This document shows positions 59,271 to 64,000 of a DNA stretch of 64,000 nt, in pieces. This DNA comes from Warburgia ugandensis. Taxonomy: Eukaryota; Streptophyta; Magnoliopsida; Canellales; Canellaceae. Each line of letters opens with the position of its first letter. Within the stretch, counting starts at the first letter, position 1. The position numbers and the translations under genes were made by a program. Below the pieces are notes generated by a model. The model was given only the letters and a program-made list of their open reading frames with translations, did no database searches and was not told the DNA's origin. The DNA lies in assembly GCA_035236585.1 (NCBI GenBank), contig CP141139.1, forward strand, positions 38,201,217 through 38,265,216. Reading direction: 5' to 3'.

Positions 59271-60169
59271 GACCATTGTAACCTAAAAGTGGTGGGGGAA
59301 TGTAAATGGCCCCACCCTTATACGAGAAGATCTTATCCATGACCCCACTATGAGCAATCCTAACTCCTTAAAAATCTTACATTAGGTTTTTCCTTATTAG
59401 AGTAATTTTACATTTGTTGGTAGTATAATTGTATAAAGAAAGCATATCTTATAATTGTTGAATTTTAGTGTTTGCATTAGTTTAGTATTTTTAGTTGCAT
59501 TTTAAGGCACGTTTATTCCTTTAAGGTAATTTATATGTTGATTGAATTTCCATGGAGTGTGAAAATTAATTAGTAAGGGCACCCAACCTCACAAGATCGA
59601 GGATGGATTTGAATACCATCTCTTGGACTACCTAGGATAATCACCACAAGCGCGCAACTCAACCACTCAAATTAATTTAAAATTAATTAAAAGAGACCTA
59701 TAGGGTCATCACATGCTTGTAGGACCTTTTTAATAGGACGAGATGTATTGTCACTCTAGTGGCTTCTAATTATTGTGTTAATGCTAGGGGTCTCAAACTC
59801 CAAGTGATTTTCCTATGCCTTTTATTGATGTTTATTGAGGTCTAAATGTCTCCTGACATGAGGAATGTATTAACCACTTTAAAGCAGAACCCAAGTAATA
59901 AGCAATAGTCAAATCTGAAAGAGAAGAGTGTTACATTAGGCTAATCTAAAAGCATCGACCCCTCACAAATTCAAGAAAATCAAAATATTGTTGCTTATTA
60001 GCCTCGAGTATTATTTGATTGTGCCCTTTATTTGTGCATTATTCTAGAATTCAGGTTGCATTATTTAGGCTAATTCTTATAAATAAATATAAAAAAAAGA
60101 CAAGGTCAGTTGCATTGATGAAAAATCTACACAATGATCACAAGGTTAATTTACACCCCAGCCTTAATT
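59271..60169 (+). other. Leader of the TR-GAG-like element
   Basis: This is non-coding DNA between LTR and gag. Near 59,780-59,815 a GGGGTCTCAAACTCCAAG..TTTTCCTATGCC segment resembles the degraded start of Athila-type gag. No primer site was recognised. Confidence 0.45.
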
Positions 60170-61315
60170 GAGAAGATATTTTCCCATGGAGAAACAATCT
60201 CCTCTTTAGTGATGATGAACCACCTCTCATCCTGGATAATAACGAGGTTTCCTCATGGATGAGTATTCCTCTCTTTGATATTGATGATCCTCCACCTCTA
60301 TTCAATTATAATATACATCCATGGAGGAATCATTCTTTACCACATGAAAATAGGAGAAGGAAATATAACAGGGAATAGGACCAACTTTGAACGCATGAGG
60401 ATAATTGGCATAGCCAAAATCCTAATGAGGAAACAATAAGAGACTACTTATAGCCTAATTATACGAGCACACTTTCATGTATCCTTTTACCTCCAAATGC
60501 AAATATGATTGAATTAAAGGTGGGAGTAATTAAATTGCTTCCTAAATTTTACAGGTTGGATAGTGAGAGTCCTTACCTGCATTTAAAAAAATTCGATGAA
60601 ATGTGCATGACTTGACATACACAAAACATCAAATTAGATATGGTAAGACTCAAACTATTTTCTTTTTCTTTAAAGGAAAAAGCTAAGATGAGGTTTCATT
60701 CATTGCCCACATGTTCCATAGGAACATGGCAAGAAATGACTACGAAGTTCTTGAATAAGTTCTTTCCTATACATAAGACAAATACTCTCCACCAAATTAT
60801 AATGAATTTTACCCAGATGTATAAAGATACTTTTTATCAATGCTAAGAAAGATTCAAGAAATTGTTGTTAATTGTCCAGGCATATCACTAGCTCCTTTTG
60901 TGAAGGACTTAATTCTGATATGCACCAGTTTGTTGAAATGATGTGTAATGACAATTTCTTAAATAACAACCTGAAGAGGTGTAAGAGTATTTGGAATAAC
61001 TAGAAGAGAGTGCACAAACTTGGGTTGATTCGAAAAAGTAGGTTACCTAAACAACCCTAAGTCCACCGCTACATCTGCTAGGGGAGAAATATATGCTATG
61101 ACTGAAATAGATGATATGAATACTAAAATAGCATCCCTAGCTATGATAGTTGATGCTGTGAAAATGGGAAAATTTCCTCTAAGAAAGTCAAACATGTGTG
61201 TGATATTTGTGAAAGTAATATACACCCCACTCAGGAATGTCCCATCACTGCTACATTTTAGGAAGTGCTTCATGTGCCGACAGATTCTTATGAGCAACAT
61301 TTTTTCTCATCTTTA
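60170..61315 (+). pseudogene. Ty3/gypsy Gag (Retrotrans_gag, Athila/Tat type)
   Basis: This is the capsid protein of a gypsy retrotransposon. In order: an acidic N-terminal part (SDDEPPLILDNNEVSSW, LFDIDDPPPL), then KLLPKFYRLDSESPYLHLKK, then MVRLKLFSFSLKEKAKMRFHS, GTWQEMTTKFLNKFFPIHKTN and FTQMYKDTFYQC (60,520-60,842), the core of the Retrotrans_gag domain. A stop replaces the Trp normally after FYQC. Further on is a zinc knuckle VCDICESNIHPTQECP (61,195-61,245) and SSLETYNSKWR. At least ten stops interrupt the frame. The order and wording are typical of Athila/Tat gag; function is lost. Confidence 0.85.
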
Positions 61316-62060
61316 GAGACATATAATTCTAAGTGGAGGATAACTTTAATCAATCCATGAAATACTAGGAGAAGAAAGTGCTCAAATTAACCTAATTATA
61401 AGAGAACATAGAATCCATGACTGAATTGAAGGATATGATGTCTCAAATACTATAGGCCATTGATAAAAAGCAATGTCCTATTCTACCAAATGAAAGCCCT
61501 AATGATATGGATGTGGTAGATGAGATTAATTATTCAAATACAAACATTGAACAAACAAAAGCAATTACCATTCCTCATAGTGGTAAAATAATTGAGAAAT
61601 TTGGTCCTAAAAGGGCTGAGATAGTATCAAAACTTAATAGAAAAATAAATAAATTTGTAGATAAGTAAAATGTTTGACCCAGTAATTAGTGTGACTTCCT
61701 TGCTTCATTTCCACAAAGGCCGCATCAAGCTCCCACAATTCTCTTTAAATATGAGAAGCAACCTGGAGATATATTTACCTTGCCCTGTGATAAAATGAAA
61801 ATTTCAAAATTGTAAGATAAATGCATGCATCATTCCTTTTCAAAGGCTTGTCTAACTCATTTTGTATGGAATCCAGGGAAGTTTTGAACTTAGTAAAAAA
61901 AAATTCCTCTAAAAATTTTCCATCTTTAATAATTATGTACCTTGGTTTTTTCAAAACTTTTCTTTTCTACATCCCCCATTTCTTCATTTCTCATTGCATT
62001 ATCATCATCCTACTTTTTAAAAACTGAGGACAATGTTTCTTTTAGGTTCGGGGTGTAGAA
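61316..62060 (+). other. Post-gag region with Athila/Tat tail motif
   Basis: There are no pol motifs. The segment ends with AACTGAGGACAATGTTTCTT, then TTAGGTTCGGGGTGTAG, which corresponds to the GAGGACAATG..AAGTTTGGGGG signature that follows pol in Athila/Tat elements. Pol has therefore been lost between gag and this tail. Confidence 0.6.
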
Positions 62061-63436
62061 TTCTAGCAAATTCTAGTTTTTATTAGTTTTTTCCTTAATT
62101 TAGAAAAATGAAAATCTTTAGGTCAACTCTTACACCATGACGAGAATTAGATTTTTTAAAGTATAGTATAGATAACTTTAGCTTATTAATGGAATTGTAC
62201 ATGAATAATTCATTATTTTAAACACTATTTAAAGTATTCCATGAAAGCTAAGTCTCAAATCACATTTGTACACGTAGTTTCATATACATAGTCTAAATTT
62301 ATAAGTAATAACTTAGATCCTGAAGAAATTTAGTGGAGATAGAAAACCTAAGTGAGTTTTAGAGCCATTCAATTCTTTTGAGAGATTATAAATGTTTCTA
62401 ATTTTCTTCATCACGCTTAAAATAAAATTTGATCCCCTTAATTTTTAAATTTGGCTAATTACTTGCATTATTAGAGTATTATCTTAAAATTCTACAAATT
62501 CATTGAATTTGATAAATTATAAGAAACCTAGAAAATGATTTAATGCTTGTTATTATCCTAGAAACATAAAACTACCCCAAAAATATTTTTACCACTAGTT
62601 AGCCAAAATTGAGGCTTTCATATAAGCCCTTTCTTTCCTCACACAATTTATCCTTTACCCATATTAACCTAGTATAAAATATCCATTACCTATTTTCTTC
62701 AAATTTTAAGTTAGAGATGAATGAAGATATACTTTTTAGTTGCAATAAAAGTAGAAAAGAAAATATAAAAAAAAGAAATGTTCTTCAAAGAGATACAAAA
62801 GTGTTGAAAAGAAGAAGAAGAAGAGTTTGAAGAATGCAAAAAAAGTAGAAAAAGAAATGTTCACTTTAGTACAAGTAAAGAAGAATTGTCAACTTTAGTA
62901 GAAGACATCTACTTTTTTTTAAGAAACTTTGAATATCCTTTATGCCCTTTGTTTTGTACCATGTCCTAAGCCTATGTTTCATCCCAGTTAATAACCTATT
63001 TATTTTAGGATGAGTATAGTATTGATGAGGATATGAATGAATAGGATTTAAAGAGTAGTATTTCTAAATATTCAAAGGCAATGGCATCCATTCTAAAGGG
63101 ATCAAAATTAATTTCCTTAGTAACTCCCTTTTCTTCATGAATATATGTGAGATAAATTTACTTTTATTTACCCTGCTCACATATTTAAAAGAGACATATG
63201 ACTTGAACCTTTAATCTAAGAGTTTTATTTTTTAGTGTATGTCATTAGTGAGGATTGAGGTCAAAACATATTTCAAATGGAGTTCAAAAGTTAAAATTCT
63301 ACTTAGAGAGAAAGATTATTGTATATATAGACTGTACACACACACACACTCTCTGAGATTTGAACTTAAATGGAATGTTTTTAGCATATGAGTAGGGTTT
63401 TGAATTCTTCATTCATTTTTATTAGAGCTAATTAGA
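62061..63436 (+). other. 3' untranslated interior of the TR-GAG-like element
   Basis: This is AT-rich DNA. The part 62,920-63,370 matches 53,640-54,075 inside CACTA-5. An (AC)n tract sits at about 63,337-63,349. No gene is seen. Confidence 0.55.
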
Positions 63437-63634
63437 TGTATAATGTATGATTTAGATTATTCTAATTTAATCCTATTTTTTTCAAATCAACCAAATTGAA
63501 ATTAGATGGTCCAGATCAAGGAGGAAATTACTTGGAAAGAGAGGAAATTGAAGATATTCAGGAAATAAAGTATAGAATTTGGATCAGAGAGAAGAAATAA
63601 AGTTTAAATCAAAATCAAATTCTTTTAGGACAAT

Positions 63635-63644
63635 TTATATAAAG
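63635..63644 (+). promoter_or_regulatory. TATA box in the 3' LTR of the TR-GAG-like element
   Basis: TTATATAAAG followed by AAAAAGGCATCA, the same sequence context as in the 5' LTR. Confidence 0.6.
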
Positions 63645-63847
63645 AAAAAGGCATCATAATTGTAAAGGAAGCCAGGAAGTGGGTGGATCTCCCTCTCTAC
63701 CATCTCCATCTCTCCCTTCTTTCTCTCTCTTCTCCCTTCTTTCTATCTATCTATCTCTCTTCTCTTTCTCATGCTCTCTTTCTCTCTCTCTTCTCATTCT
63801 TTCATTCCCCATCTCATGCTCCCTCTCTTCTTCTCCTTTATGTTTCA

Positions 63848-63956
<109 letters not shown>

Positions 63957-64000
63957 TCTCTTCTCCCTCTTACTCTCCCTCACTTGTTCACACCTTCTCC

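Overview
The window is nuclear DNA of a flowering plant. It is AT-rich and intron-bearing, and it is filled almost end to end with transposable elements: plant CACTA DNA transposons, Ty1/copia and Ty3/gypsy LTR retrotransposons, LINE fragments, one Au-type SINE and long GA/CT and AT microsatellites. I found no intact host gene, no structural RNA gene and nothing prokaryotic. The sequence does not name the species.

1-9.3 kb is a patchwork of retroelement fragments. It holds a copia gag on the minus strand with an Au-like SINE in its leader/LTR region, a MITE-like inverted-repeat element, a LINE endonuclease fragment, the 3' half of a minus-strand copia element (reverse transcriptase plus 3' LTR), and the 5' half of a plus-strand copia element (primer site, gag, protease, start of integrase) whose start-codon region is tandemly triplicated.

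9.3-44 kb is a stack of related CACTA elements. CACTA-1 (plus) is split by CACTA-2 (minus, 11,248-30,674, about 19.4 kb with both CACTACTACA ends). CACTA-2 itself carries a 5.2-kb solo LTR (14,736-19,930) with a perfect 5-bp target duplication. CACTA-3 (plus, from 32,446) sits in the second gene of CACTA-1 and is split by a 6.1-kb two-LTR retrotransposon (33,506-39,612). A further CACTA 5' end (CACTA-4) follows at 41,925. The family encodes two proteins. ORF1 is the transposase, with modules in the order Transpos_assoc, TNP2 (Transposase_21), DUF4218 and DUF4216. ORF2 combines a plant-transposon region, DUF8039 and a Ulp1/C48 cysteine protease. Every copy carries stops or deletions. Element ends are packed with short palindromes built on ACTTTTAAAGTCATTT.

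44.4-57.3 kb holds a 3.6-kb gypsy-type LTR and its primer site, followed by an interior split by CACTA-5 (minus, 48,102-55,512). CACTA-5 keeps a degenerate ORF2 but has no recognisable transposase, and it carries LINE and gypsy fragments. 57.3-64 kb is a gypsy element with two LTRs and a gag but no visible protease, reverse transcriptase or integrase (TR-GAG-like); its right LTR runs off the window. A CT microsatellite lies in each LTR just downstream of a TATA box.

Domain calls come from translating and comparing by eye. Many element borders are approximate; those fixed by terminal motifs and target duplications are stated as such.
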